Part shown: one piece after another, positions 41,663 to 48,102 of the stretch
Position numbering within the stretch: the stretch's first letter is position 1
How the letters are laid out: each line of letters opens with the position of its first letter
Source: Brevibacillus fulvus
GTDB lineage: Bacteria; Bacillota; Bacilli; Brevibacillales; Brevibacillaceae
Direction: 5' to 3'
DNA length: 48,102 bases
Assembly (NCBI RefSeq): GCF_016908525.1
Contig: NZ_JAFBEB010000021.1
Coordinates: 1-48,102, forward strand
Position numbers and translations under genes: made by a program
The notes under the pieces: generated by a model
Told to the model about the DNA's origin: nothing
Database searches by the model: none
What the model saw: the letters and a program-made list of their open reading frames with translations, nothing else

Positions 41663-41715
41663 CATTACCGCCTCCTTACAAGAAATTCCTTCTGGAAGCT
41701 ATCTTTGCATAGCTG

Positions 41716-41748
41716 TTATCCTATTACAAGTTGTTGTTTATCCTATTA
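41716..41748 (+). repeat. Direct repeat TTATCCTATTA, 22-bp period
   Basis: TTATCCTATTA occurs at 41716-41726 and again at 41738-41748, exactly 22 bp apart (two helical turns). It lies between the divergent fabF and VOC-protein genes and overlaps both sets of promoter-like sequences. Confidence 0.5.
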
Positions 41749-41752
41749 TAAA
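41724..41752 (+). promoter_or_regulatory. Promoter for the VOC-family gene
   Basis: TTACAA (41724-41729) and TATAAA (41747-41752) with a 17-bp spacer. It reads rightward and overlaps the 22-bp-spaced direct repeat. On the minus strand TATAAT (41750-41745) may serve fabF. Confidence 0.55.
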
Positions 41753-41856
41753 AACTACTATCTTGCGCAAAATGCTGAACAGTCAAAGCTGTCCTTGTAA
41801 ATATTGGAAGGAAGGGCAATAATGGATGGTAGTAATGACCAAGGAGTGATAAACCG

Positions 41857-42282
41857 ATGACCGTACGCTTGATACCGTATTTGGTGATGAATGGAAATGC
41901 AAGAGAAGCGATTCAATTTTACGAGAGCGCCTTGGGAGCAACGGTAGTTTTTCAGCAAAAATTTACAGACATGCCGCAGCATCCCGATTATTCGCTGCCA
42001 GAGGAAGCAAAAGAGCGCATTGCGCATGCCTCGCTCAAGGTGGGGGATTCTGAGTTGATGTTTTCTGACACGTTCCCCGGCCAACCGCATCACAGCGGAA
42101 ATCAGGTAACCATTTGCATAAGTTCGGATAGCAAAGAGCAATCGCAAAAACTGTATGAAGCACTTCGGGAAGGCGGCCAAGTCCATATGCCTTTACAGGA
42201 AACCCATTTTAGCCCGGCGTATGCGATAGTGACAGACAAGTTCGGGGTTACTTTTCAAATCAATACAGAAGGCAAACAGTAA
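41857..42282 (+). CDS. VOC-superfamily protein (PhnB/glyoxalase-like)
   Basis: Small cytoplasmic protein of 141 aa with two beta-alpha-beta-beta-beta modules. The N-terminus LIPYLVMNGNAREAIQFYESALGA is the PhnB-like signature. AHASLKVGDSELMFSDTFPG and YAIVTDKFGVTFQINTEG complete the second module. The family includes glyoxalases, dioxygenases and resistance proteins; the substrate is unknown. ATG 41857 follows AAGGAGTGA by 7 nt. Confidence 0.87.
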   Translation: MTVRLIPYLVMNGNAREAIQFYESALGATVVFQQKFTDMPQHPDYSLPEEAKERIAHASLKVGDSELMFSDTFPGQPHHSGNQVTICISSDSKEQSQKLYEALREGGQVHMPLQETHFSPAYAIVTDKFGVTFQINTEGKQ

Positions 42283-42312
42283 CCATCCTCATACCATACC
42301 CAAAAGAACAAC

Positions 42313-42356
42313 AGGGCTGCCTCTCGGGTAGGTAACTACCTTTAGGTCAGCCCTTT
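42313..42356. terminator. Terminator-like nested hairpin between convergent genes
   Basis: AGGGCTG (42313-42319) pairs with CAGCCCT (42348-42354), and inside it GGTAG (42327-42331) pairs with CTACC (42336-42340) around GTAA. The T-run is short (TTT) on either strand. It lies between the convergent VOC gene and chemoreceptor gene. Confidence 0.5.
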
Positions 42357-42384
42357 GGCATTAAACGCAAATTTTTAGAGGGGG

Positions 42385-44475
42385 TTACACTTTAAATTGC
42401 GAGATTTGCTGTTGAAGTTCTTCTGCCATCTTCGAAAGCGCAGCGGACGATGCAGCAATTTCCTCCATGGATGCCAATTGTTCTTCTGTTCCGGCAGAAA
42501 TATTTTGAGTCCCTTGAGCGGTTGTGCCGGAGATTGCATTGATTTCATCCATTGATGAAACAACCGCCTCGGTATTTGCCGACAACATTTGCGCAGCTAA
42601 GGACACTTCTTGGATTTGCGCTGCCACCTCGTTGACCGAACGGTGGATCTGTTGGAATGCGAAGCCCGCATTGTTTACCACATAAATCCCTTCGAGCACT
42701 TCTTTTGTCCCCGTTTCCATGGAATGGACCGCTTTATCGGTATCAGCTTGAATGGTTTTGGTTAATCCGGATATTTGCTGGGCAGACAGGGAAGAAACCT
42801 CTGCGAGCTTACGAACCTCGTCGGCGACGACTGCAAATCCTCTGCCATGTTCACCTGCTCTTGCCGCTTCAATCGCTGCATTGAGTGCGAGAAGGTTCGT
42901 CTGTCCGGCGATATCGGTTATCGTTTCGATAATCGTACCGATTTCTTGTGATCGTTTGCCTAATCCCATGACGACCTCCGCCAAATTTGTAATAGTAGCG
43001 TGTATGGAATTCATTTGTTGAACAGCCGTCTCAATCGAATCATTGCCTGTTTGGGCAATTTCTGCTGTTTGATTGGCCGCATCAGATACATTTTGAGTAC
43101 GAGCCGATATTTGCTTAACCCCTGTGGACATGCTTGTTATGCTGGCAGTACCTTGTCTTACAATTTGCGCTTGTTGCTCACTGCCGGCAGCCAATTCCTG
43201 AATGGTACCCGCAATTTGTTCGGTTGCCTTATTCGTTTGGTCCGCACTGGCATTAAGCTGTTCAGCCGAAGCAGCCACCTGTTCGGTGTTAATCCCGACC
43301 TGCTGGATCAAGCTCCTCAAACTGGCGATCATCTGGTTAAAGCTTGCGCCAACCATGCTCATTTCATCTTTTGTCTCAAAATGAATGAAAGTGGTTAAGT
43401 TTCCTTCAGCCAATGATAGCGAAGCGTCTTTCAGCTGTTGAATATTCCGATGGATGGATAAGAAAAAGGCAAGGAAACCGTAAGTCGCCAATAGGATAAC
43501 AGCGGCTGATACCGATATATTGACGGTTCGCTGCTTCGCAAGTTGGTCAGCCATAATTCCCAACTTTCCTTCCATGTAAGTTTGCTGTTCAGACAGTAAC
43601 TCATAACACATGTCAATAACTTTGGTAGACAAGTCAAAATAGGCAGATGCCTTGTAATCCAAGGCGGTGCTATTCAGAAGTTCTTTCTCCACCAAGTTTA
43701 TAAATTCGCTAGTTTGTTGACTCATCTTTTTATAAACTTCCAGTACGGCAGAAGAGGTGTTGTTGTCCATTTCGTGGCCGAGCTCATTTAAATTTGTTTC
43801 AATGAACGATATTGTACCGATCAATCCGCTTTGCAAATCCGGTGTTAACGTTTTGGTGTTGAGAACAGTCAGTCCGTTTGCTCTTAATACACCTAGATGT
43901 TCTGTCAAATTCGGCAATGTATCAACCACACTTTTAATTGCATAATAATTTTCCAAGTTTTGAGCCAGTAAGAGGTTGCTTTCATCCGCCAGTGTCGAAG
44001 TGAAGTTCAGGATATTCCCAATGTGCGATGAATGCTGTGCAATCGCATCAATGGCGGATTGTTTTTCAAAGGTAGGCACCATAGCCAGCCATTCTTTTTT
44101 TAAAGCCGTCCACTTATCCGTGAGGTTCAGAAGCGAACCGTCACCTTCCATACAGGCATCGATCTCTGCGATATCGTTTACAATTTCCTGCTGCTTGCTG
44201 TTCATCATTTCTTTATAGCTTTGATCTCCGCTTAAAAACGAACTGGTCATTGCCCTATGTTGTTGTACGTCCTGTAAATATTTGATGGTTAAGCCATTCA
44301 AAGTTAACCCGATTTGTCGTTTTTGCAATACGGTCAGATCCTGATTGATTTGCAGTACATTGTAAAAGACGAGAACGAAGATAGGCACGATTAAAATGGC
44401 CCCGATAAGGGCGAATTTAGGAAGGTATTTTAATCGGTTCAATAGGTTGATTCCTGGTGTAAATATTCGCTTCAT
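42385..44475 (-). CDS. Methyl-accepting chemotaxis protein with NIT-like sensor
   Basis: Chemoreceptor of 696 aa. One membrane segment at about 20-41 is followed by an extracytoplasmic helical domain (about 42-315) in which [28 protein letters not shown] resembles nitrate/nitrite-sensing (NIT) domains. The second membrane segment is near 318-340, the HAMP domain near 341-395 ([30 protein letters not shown]), and the signalling coiled coil ends in [49 protein letters not shown]. The ligand is not known. No other chemotaxis genes are in the window. AAGGGGGAA precedes ATG 44475. Confidence 0.93.
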   Translation of the reverse strand: MKRIFTPGINLLNRLKYLPKFALIGAILIVPIFVLVFYNVLQINQDLTVLQKRQIGLTLNGLTIKYLQDVQQHRAMTSSFLSGDQSYKEMMNSKQQEIVNDIAEIDACMEGDGSLLNLTDKWTALKKEWLAMVPTFEKQSAIDAIAQHSSHIGNILNFTSTLADESNLLLAQNLENYYAIKSVVDTLPNLTEHLGVLRANGLTVLNTKTLTPDLQSGLIGTISFIETNLNELGHEMDNNTSSAVLEVYKKMSQQTSEFINLVEKELLNSTALDYKASAYFDLSTKVIDMCYELLSEQQTYMEGKLGIMADQLAKQRTVNISVSAAVILLATYGFLAFFLSIHRNIQQLKDASLSLAEGNLTTFIHFETKDEMSMVGASFNQMIASLRSLIQQVGINTEQVAASAEQLNASADQTNKATEQIAGTIQELAAGSEQQAQIVRQGTASITSMSTGVKQISARTQNVSDAANQTAEIAQTGNDSIETAVQQMNSIHATITNLAEVVMGLGKRSQEIGTIIETITDIAGQTNLLALNAAIEAARAGEHGRGFAVVADEVRKLAEVSSLSAQQISGLTKTIQADTDKAVHSMETGTKEVLEGIYVVNNAGFAFQQIHRSVNEVAAQIQEVSLAAQMLSANTEAVVSSMDEINAISGTTAQGTQNISAGTEEQLASMEEIAASSAALSKMAEELQQQISQFKV

Positions 44476-44672
44476 TTCGTTTCCCCCTTGAAATATTGAG
44501 CAACAAAATATCTATTCCCGCTATATATAGAAGATAAACAAAACCGATATGATTACCTGTCCCCGATATAGTAAACAAACCGGTCAGACAGAAATACAAT
44601 GATTGGACAAGACAACAGCCTCGTTAACCTCGTATAATGAGTGGCAACAAGGTAGAAAGCGAGGGAATCGGG

Positions 44673-45512
44673 ATGAATCAGCATACGAGGCTGCAAGCTC
44701 TATCTGCCTTTCTGAAAGCCCAGCGCGCCAAAATACAGCCGGAGACAGTCGGCTTGCCAAGCGGTACACGCCGGCGTACCCCCGGACTTAGACGGGAGGA
44801 AGTGGCCCAGTTGGCTGGCGTCAGCACGACCTGGTACACATGGCTCGAACAAGGACGCGACATTAAAGTATCTGCATCGGTACTGGATGCGATCGCCCAG
44901 GTGCTGCAACTGACGGCAGATGAGCGTCGCTATTTATACGCATTGGCGGGCGAAGCCGGTCCAGCGGGCAGCCCCCTGTTGCAAGAAGGGCAACCGGAAA
45001 TAAGTCCGTCGCTGCAGCGCATTTTGCAAGAATTGCGTTATTGTCCGACGATTATTTCCGATCGGCGCTGTCAGATTGTCGGTTGGAACCCGGCGGCTTC
45101 GCACGTTTTTTTCAATCTGGAACAGGTGCCATTTGAGGAGCGCAATCTGATCCGGCTCGTCTTTACCCGCAAAGAGTTTCAACGGCTGGCCGTGAATTGG
45201 GAACATTTTGTCAGCGGGTTTCTCGCCATTTTCCGCTCGTATTATGGTCAATACGTAGAAGATGCATGGTACGAAGAATTTTTGCAGGAGATGGGCGAAG
45301 TTCACCCGGAGTTTAATCGATTATGGGAGCAGAGCCGGGTCAGCTTTGCCCCAGAAGTACTGTTGGAATTTCGCCACGCAAAGGCAGGCAAAATGCTGTT
45401 TCATTTGACCTCCTTGCAGGTACATGGCGGCGCCGACTTGCGCTGCAGCATTTATACTCCTTTACCTGATTCAAATACGGAAGCAAAATTGAGAAAGCTG
45501 ATGGAGCAGTAA
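44673..45512 (+). CDS. XRE-family transcriptional regulator with MmyB-like ligand domain
   Basis: Predicted DNA-binding regulator of 279 aa. An N-terminal helix-turn-helix (about 30-75: TPGLRREEVAQLAGVSTTWYTWLEQGRDIKVSASVLDAIAQVL) matches the MmyB-type XRE class. The C-terminal MmyB-like domain starts near 95 with LQELRYCPTIISDRRCQIVGWNPAASHVF and ends in HVHGGADLR-type strands (LQVHGGADLRCSIYTP). The ligand is unknown; some relatives bind fatty acids. ATG 44673 follows GAGGG by 7 nt; an upstream ATG at 44637 overlaps a TATAAT (44633-44638) that is probably its -10 box. Confidence 0.88.
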   Translation: MNQHTRLQALSAFLKAQRAKIQPETVGLPSGTRRRTPGLRREEVAQLAGVSTTWYTWLEQGRDIKVSASVLDAIAQVLQLTADERRYLYALAGEAGPAGSPLLQEGQPEISPSLQRILQELRYCPTIISDRRCQIVGWNPAASHVFFNLEQVPFEERNLIRLVFTRKEFQRLAVNWEHFVSGFLAIFRSYYGQYVEDAWYEEFLQEMGEVHPEFNRLWEQSRVSFAPEVLLEFRHAKAGKMLFHLTSLQVHGGADLRCSIYTPLPDSNTEAKLRKLMEQ

Positions 45513-45526
45513 CGTACCTGTTTGAC

Positions 45527-45550
45527 AAAGGGCGCTACGGCTCTTTTTTT
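45527..45550 (+). terminator. Probable terminator after the XRE regulator
   Basis: AAAGGGC (45527-45533) pairs with GCTCTTT (45540-45546) with one G-T pair around a 6-nt loop, followed by a run of Ts. The 7-bp stem is short. Confidence 0.55.
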
Positions 45551-45575
45551 GTCCTATCCGTCTGCTGTAAGCTGG
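45544..45575 (+). promoter_or_regulatory. Tad leader element, copy 2 (upstream of cpaF)
   Basis: Starts in the T-run of the preceding terminator, then GTCC-TAT-CCGT-CTG-CTGTAAGCT. It is identical to 26 of 32 bases upstream of cpaB (31971-32002) with no gap. Distance to the start codon is 35 nt here and 31 nt for cpaB, counted from the end of the GCT. It probably drives or controls cpaF-tadB. Confidence 0.45.
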
Positions 45576-45607
45576 CTGACAAAAACGGAAGGCGGGAGGA
45601 ATGCTCG

Positions 45608-47104
45608 ATGTCTTTTGATCGAAAAAGTTTGCTCGGATTCGGCTCCAGTACAAAAACAGAACGCTTTGATTTGCAGGGAAGCGCCAAGAAAGATGGCCCT
45701 CCGCTACGAAGGCTGAGTGAAGCCAAGCGGGATGACCCGTTGACGGCGCTGGAGCGGCCGCTGGTTATCTCCAAGGAAATGGAGACAGCGATTCGCATGC
45801 AAATCGTGGAAAAGCACGGGAAACGACTGTGGGAGGAAAAAAGCAATCCGGATTTCCTTGAAGAATTGTGCAGAGATATACGCTTGTTGCTGGAACTGAA
45901 GACGCCGCTGACCTCGCTGCAAATGGAAGCAGAAGTGGATCGTTTGCTGCATTCGCTGATCGGCTGGGGACCATTGGATGCATTATTGGAGGACCCTGAC
46001 ATTACGGAAATCATGTTTCATCGTTATGATGACTTGGTTGTCGAGCGGAAAAGCAGCGGGCGTTTGGAGCGGTACCCGACGCAAGTGTTTCGCGAGGAGG
46101 AGGAACTGCTGCGCTTGATTGAACAAATGGCCGCTTCGATGGGGCGTGAATTTAATGAGACAAAAGTGGAATTAAATACCCAGCTGGCTGACGGCTCGCG
46201 CATCGCGGCCACTCATCGGGTCATTACCCCGGACGGACATATGCTGACGATTCGCAAGCATCGGGAACTGCTGACAGAAGCGGATTATTTACGCTACGGT
46301 TCCATTTGTGAGCCAATGCTGCAGTTTTTGCGCTGGGCAATCGGCTTGTCGCGGGCTTCCGGTTTGGTCAGCGGAGGTACAGGAAGCGGAAAAACGCACC
46401 TGCTGAATATGCTTTCCCACTTTATTCCCGAGCATTTGAGCATCATTACGATTGAGGACGTGTTGGAAATGAAGCTACACCACCCGTTCGTCCGGCGTTT
46501 TTTGGCAAAACCGCCCAACCACGAGGGGATCGGCGGATTCAGCATTCGTGACTGCGTCCGTTTGTCCCTGCGAAAACGTCCTGATGTCATTATTGTCGGA
46601 GAGACAAGAGGCGGGGAAATCATCGATATTTTGTGGGCGATGAACACCGATCATCCGGGGAGCTGGTCGACGGCGCATGCCAATTCGCCGCGCGCGTTGA
46701 TTGATTCCACGTTGCCGATTTTGTTTGGCAAAGCCGATGAAAAGTACAGCAGTATCGAACGAAATTTGATGATTGGCTCCGCACTTGATTTAATCGTCCA
46801 GGTAAAACGTTTCGAAGAGGATGGGAGCAGAAAGGTGGTGGCCATCACCGAAGTCGTCGGAACCGGAGAATCGCATCAAGAGCAGATACGTCGGTCATGC
46901 AACGTTAAACAAATTGTTCCGGAACGAGTCTATTTGCAGGATATATATGTTTTTGAACCGCGAGAAGTGGTGAACGGAAAAGTGGTCGGAGAGTTTCGCT
47001 GGACCGGGTATAAACCGGAACGGATGATCCGTACCTGGCTGGCCAAAGGGATTCGAGCAGAGGAGATTGAGCGAATCTTTTTTGCCGAGCCGATTCCGGT
47101 GTAA
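45608..47104 (+). CDS. cpaF: Tad pilus assembly ATPase CpaF/TadA
   Basis: Secretion ATPase of the VirB11/TadA family, 498 aa. It powers Flp-type pilus assembly. The N-terminal domain includes LIGWGPLDALLEDPDITEIMFHRYDDLVVER. Walker A GGTGSGKT is near 256-263, the Asp box is IITIEDVLEM, Walker B IIVGETRGGE and the His box GSWSTAHANSP. A longer N-terminal arm (about 100 residues) and a C-terminal extension are normal for CpaF. ATG 45608 follows GCGGGAGGA by 7 nt. It precedes tadB by 16 nt. Confidence 0.95.
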   Translation: MSFDRKSLLGFGSSTKTERFDLQGSAKKDGPPLRRLSEAKRDDPLTALERPLVISKEMETAIRMQIVEKHGKRLWEEKSNPDFLEELCRDIRLLLELKTPLTSLQMEAEVDRLLHSLIGWGPLDALLEDPDITEIMFHRYDDLVVERKSSGRLERYPTQVFREEEELLRLIEQMAASMGREFNETKVELNTQLADGSRIAATHRVITPDGHMLTIRKHRELLTEADYLRYGSICEPMLQFLRWAIGLSRASGLVSGGTGSGKTHLLNMLSHFIPEHLSIITIEDVLEMKLHHPFVRRFLAKPPNHEGIGGFSIRDCVRLSLRKRPDVIIVGETRGGEIIDILWAMNTDHPGSWSTAHANSPRALIDSTLPILFGKADEKYSSIERNLMIGSALDLIVQVKRFEEDGSRKVVAITEVVGTGESHQEQIRRSCNVKQIVPERVYLQDIYVFEPREVVNGKVVGEFRWTGYKPERMIRTWLAKGIRAEEIERIFFAEPIPV

Positions 47105-47120
47105 GAAGGGTGATGAGCGG

Positions 47121-48032
47121 ATGAGCATCCTGTTGCATGAACTGGTCTCGACTGTGCTCGGAACCTCTGTAGCGCTGCTTTTGTTGCCCCAGCCGCAAAA
47201 ATTCAGCGGGCAAAGCCATACGGTTCTCGAACAATTAAGGCAGGACAGGTCCAATCTATATAGCCGTTTCCAAAGCAGGCTGGATCGGACGCGCACAGAG
47301 ATTACACCGGCGCATTATTTGCTCATGGCGGCGGCACTTGGCGGACTGGCCTTTTGGCTGACCAGTCAAATTTTACAATCATGGCTGCTGGCCATACCTG
47401 CGTTTTTTGCCGGAGTTTTGCTCGTTGAGCGGCTGATCCAGGTGTTGAGTGCCCGCAACCGCGAACGTTTTGAAGCGGCAAATCTGCGGGCAATTCGCAT
47501 TATCGCCAGTTCGTTGCGAACCTCACCATCTTATCTGCATGCCTTTGAGCAGGTTGTCAAAAGTCCGTTTATTGATCCAATCGCGGCAGAGGAATACAAA
47601 CGGCTTGTTGATCTGCTGCATGCGCACATACCGCTGGAGACGGCGATGCAACAGATGTCTTCGCGTACCGGTTCGGCGGATGTAGCCTATTTGGCGACAG
47701 TGATCCAGGTTCAAAAGGAGTTGGGCGGTGATATGGCCAAAACGCTGGATTTGGCCGTCACCTCGATTTTGCGAAGGCGACAGCAGCAGCGGAGACAAAG
47801 AGCGGCAATGTCGCAAATTTTGGCACAGGTAAATCTGTTGAGCGTGATGCCGTTTGTTTTTGTGTTTAGCCTGTATGCGAATAATCCGCACCATTTTGCG
47901 CCGCTTACGCAAACCATCGGAGGCCGCCTGCTGCTGCTTGGCTGTTTGCTGTCTATTTTGGCGGGGGGAGAATTGATCCGTTTTGTTGCTATGCATCGCT
48001 TTGCAAGAAGGAGCCATTCCTGTAATGAATGA
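47121..48032 (+). CDS. tadB: Type II secretion F-family protein TadB
   Basis: Inner-membrane platform protein of the Tad/Flp pilus, 303 aa. Membrane segments occur near 70-105 (LLMAAALGGLAFWLTSQILQSWLLAIPAFFAGVLLV) and near 240-300 (NLLSVMPFVFVFSLYAN; LLLLGCLLSILAGGELIRFV). Between them lies the T2SF domain, with SSLRTSPSYLHAFEQVVKSPFIDPIAAEEYKRLVD and LGGDMAKTLDLAVTSILRRRQQQRRQRAAMSQILAQV. ATG 47121 is used; the earlier ATG at 47113 is out of frame. Confidence 0.88.
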   Translation: MSILLHELVSTVLGTSVALLLLPQPQKFSGQSHTVLEQLRQDRSNLYSRFQSRLDRTRTEITPAHYLLMAAALGGLAFWLTSQILQSWLLAIPAFFAGVLLVERLIQVLSARNRERFEAANLRAIRIIASSLRTSPSYLHAFEQVVKSPFIDPIAAEEYKRLVDLLHAHIPLETAMQQMSSRTGSADVAYLATVIQVQKELGGDMAKTLDLAVTSILRRRQQQRRQRAAMSQILAQVNLLSVMPFVFVFSLYANNPHHFAPLTQTIGGRLLLLGCLLSILAGGELIRFVAMHRFARRSHSCNE

Positions 48033-48045
48033 ATTTGGGGTTTGA

Positions 48046-48102
48046 ATGAAAAAAGCACCTTCTGTAAACTGGGAATCGTTCCGCGCAAAGAACAATTACC
48101 CG
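48046..48102 (+). CDS. Start of a further gene, cut by the window end
   Basis: Nineteen codons are visible, beginning MKKAPSVNWESFRAKNNYP, 13 nt after tadB with GGGG 7-10 nt upstream. By position it could be another Tad component such as tadC, but the visible residues do not identify it. Confidence 0.4.
   Translation, partial: MKKAPSVNWESFRAKNNYP

Noticed and set aside
41745-41773. FapR operator in front of fabF
   Set aside because: The TAGTAG...ATAATA sequence departs too far from the FapR palindrome.
40956-41822. 288-codon plus-strand frame antisense to fabF
   Set aside because: Composition rich in Ser, Pro, Ala and Arg as expected for a shadow frame; no domain recognised.
34112-45540. 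Interpretation of the block between the Tad halves as a mobile island
   Set aside because: No integrase, transposase, tRNA target or flanking direct repeat was seen, and codon use looks like that of the neighbours.
1-48102. CRISPR arrays, insertion sequences, prophage genes
   Set aside because: No regularly spaced repeats, transposase, integrase or phage structural genes were recognised on either strand.

Overview
The window is chromosomal DNA from an endospore-forming member of the Bacillales. The first 31.9 kb is nearly all plus-strand and follows the well-known Bacillus block glmU-prs-ctc-pth-fin-mfd-spoVT-yabM-yabN-yabO(rqcP)-yabP-yabQ-divIC-yabR-spoIIE-yabS-yabT-tilS-hpt-ftsH-...-coaX. 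Some genes are additional to the B. subtilis order as I recall it: an aldo/keto reductase before pth, a PrsA-like foldase lipoprotein before spoVT, a split ThrE-type exporter before tilS, and a HAD phosphatase, a PCYCGC lipoprotein and a zinc-uptake locus between ftsH and coaX. Base composition is intermediate rather than AT-rich and Tad pilus genes are present, which suggests a Paenibacillaceae/Alicyclobacillaceae-like lineage rather than Bacillus sensu stricto. I cannot name the genus.

Layout: 1-5.4 kb, cell-wall precursor, PRPP and translation genes, then fin behind a forespore-type promoter. 5.6-11.0 kb, mfd, a foldase lipoprotein and spoVT. 11.1-16.3 kb, the yabM-to-yabR run. 16.3-16.6 kb, a 343-bp gap with two tandem terminators, a possible small RNA and the spoIIE promoter. 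16.6-24.1 kb, spoIIE, yabS, yabT, an exporter pair, tilS and hpt. 24.1-27.0 kb, ftsH and a HAD phosphatase. 27.1-31.0 kb, a zinc region: a minus-strand PCYCGC lipoprotein diverging from znuA, then znuC-znuB-zur, with three closely matching Zur-like boxes. 31.1-31.9 kb, coaX.

32.0-34.1 kb holds cpaB-cpaE and 45.6-48.1 kb holds cpaF-tadB and the first codons of another gene. These are parts of one Tad/Flp pilus machine separated by about 11.4 kb. The intervening block carries a minus-strand D-Ala-D-Ala dipeptidase plus dipeptide ABC transporter (same order as the ddpX-ddpABCDF system known in E. coli), a fabF-type ketosynthase, a VOC-family protein, a chemoreceptor with a NIT-like sensor and an XRE/MmyB-type regulator. 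The two separated Tad operons share a similar 32-bp leader next to a terminator, which suggests common control.

Most noteworthy signals: a long hairpin that contains the Shine-Dalgarno of the L25 gene and ends in a T-run; the 21-bp-spaced spoIIE promoter with Spo0A-like boxes; a circularly permuted MIDAS order in YabS; the three Zur-like boxes; and the shared leader of the split Tad locus. No rRNA, tRNA, CRISPR array, transposase or integrase was recognised.
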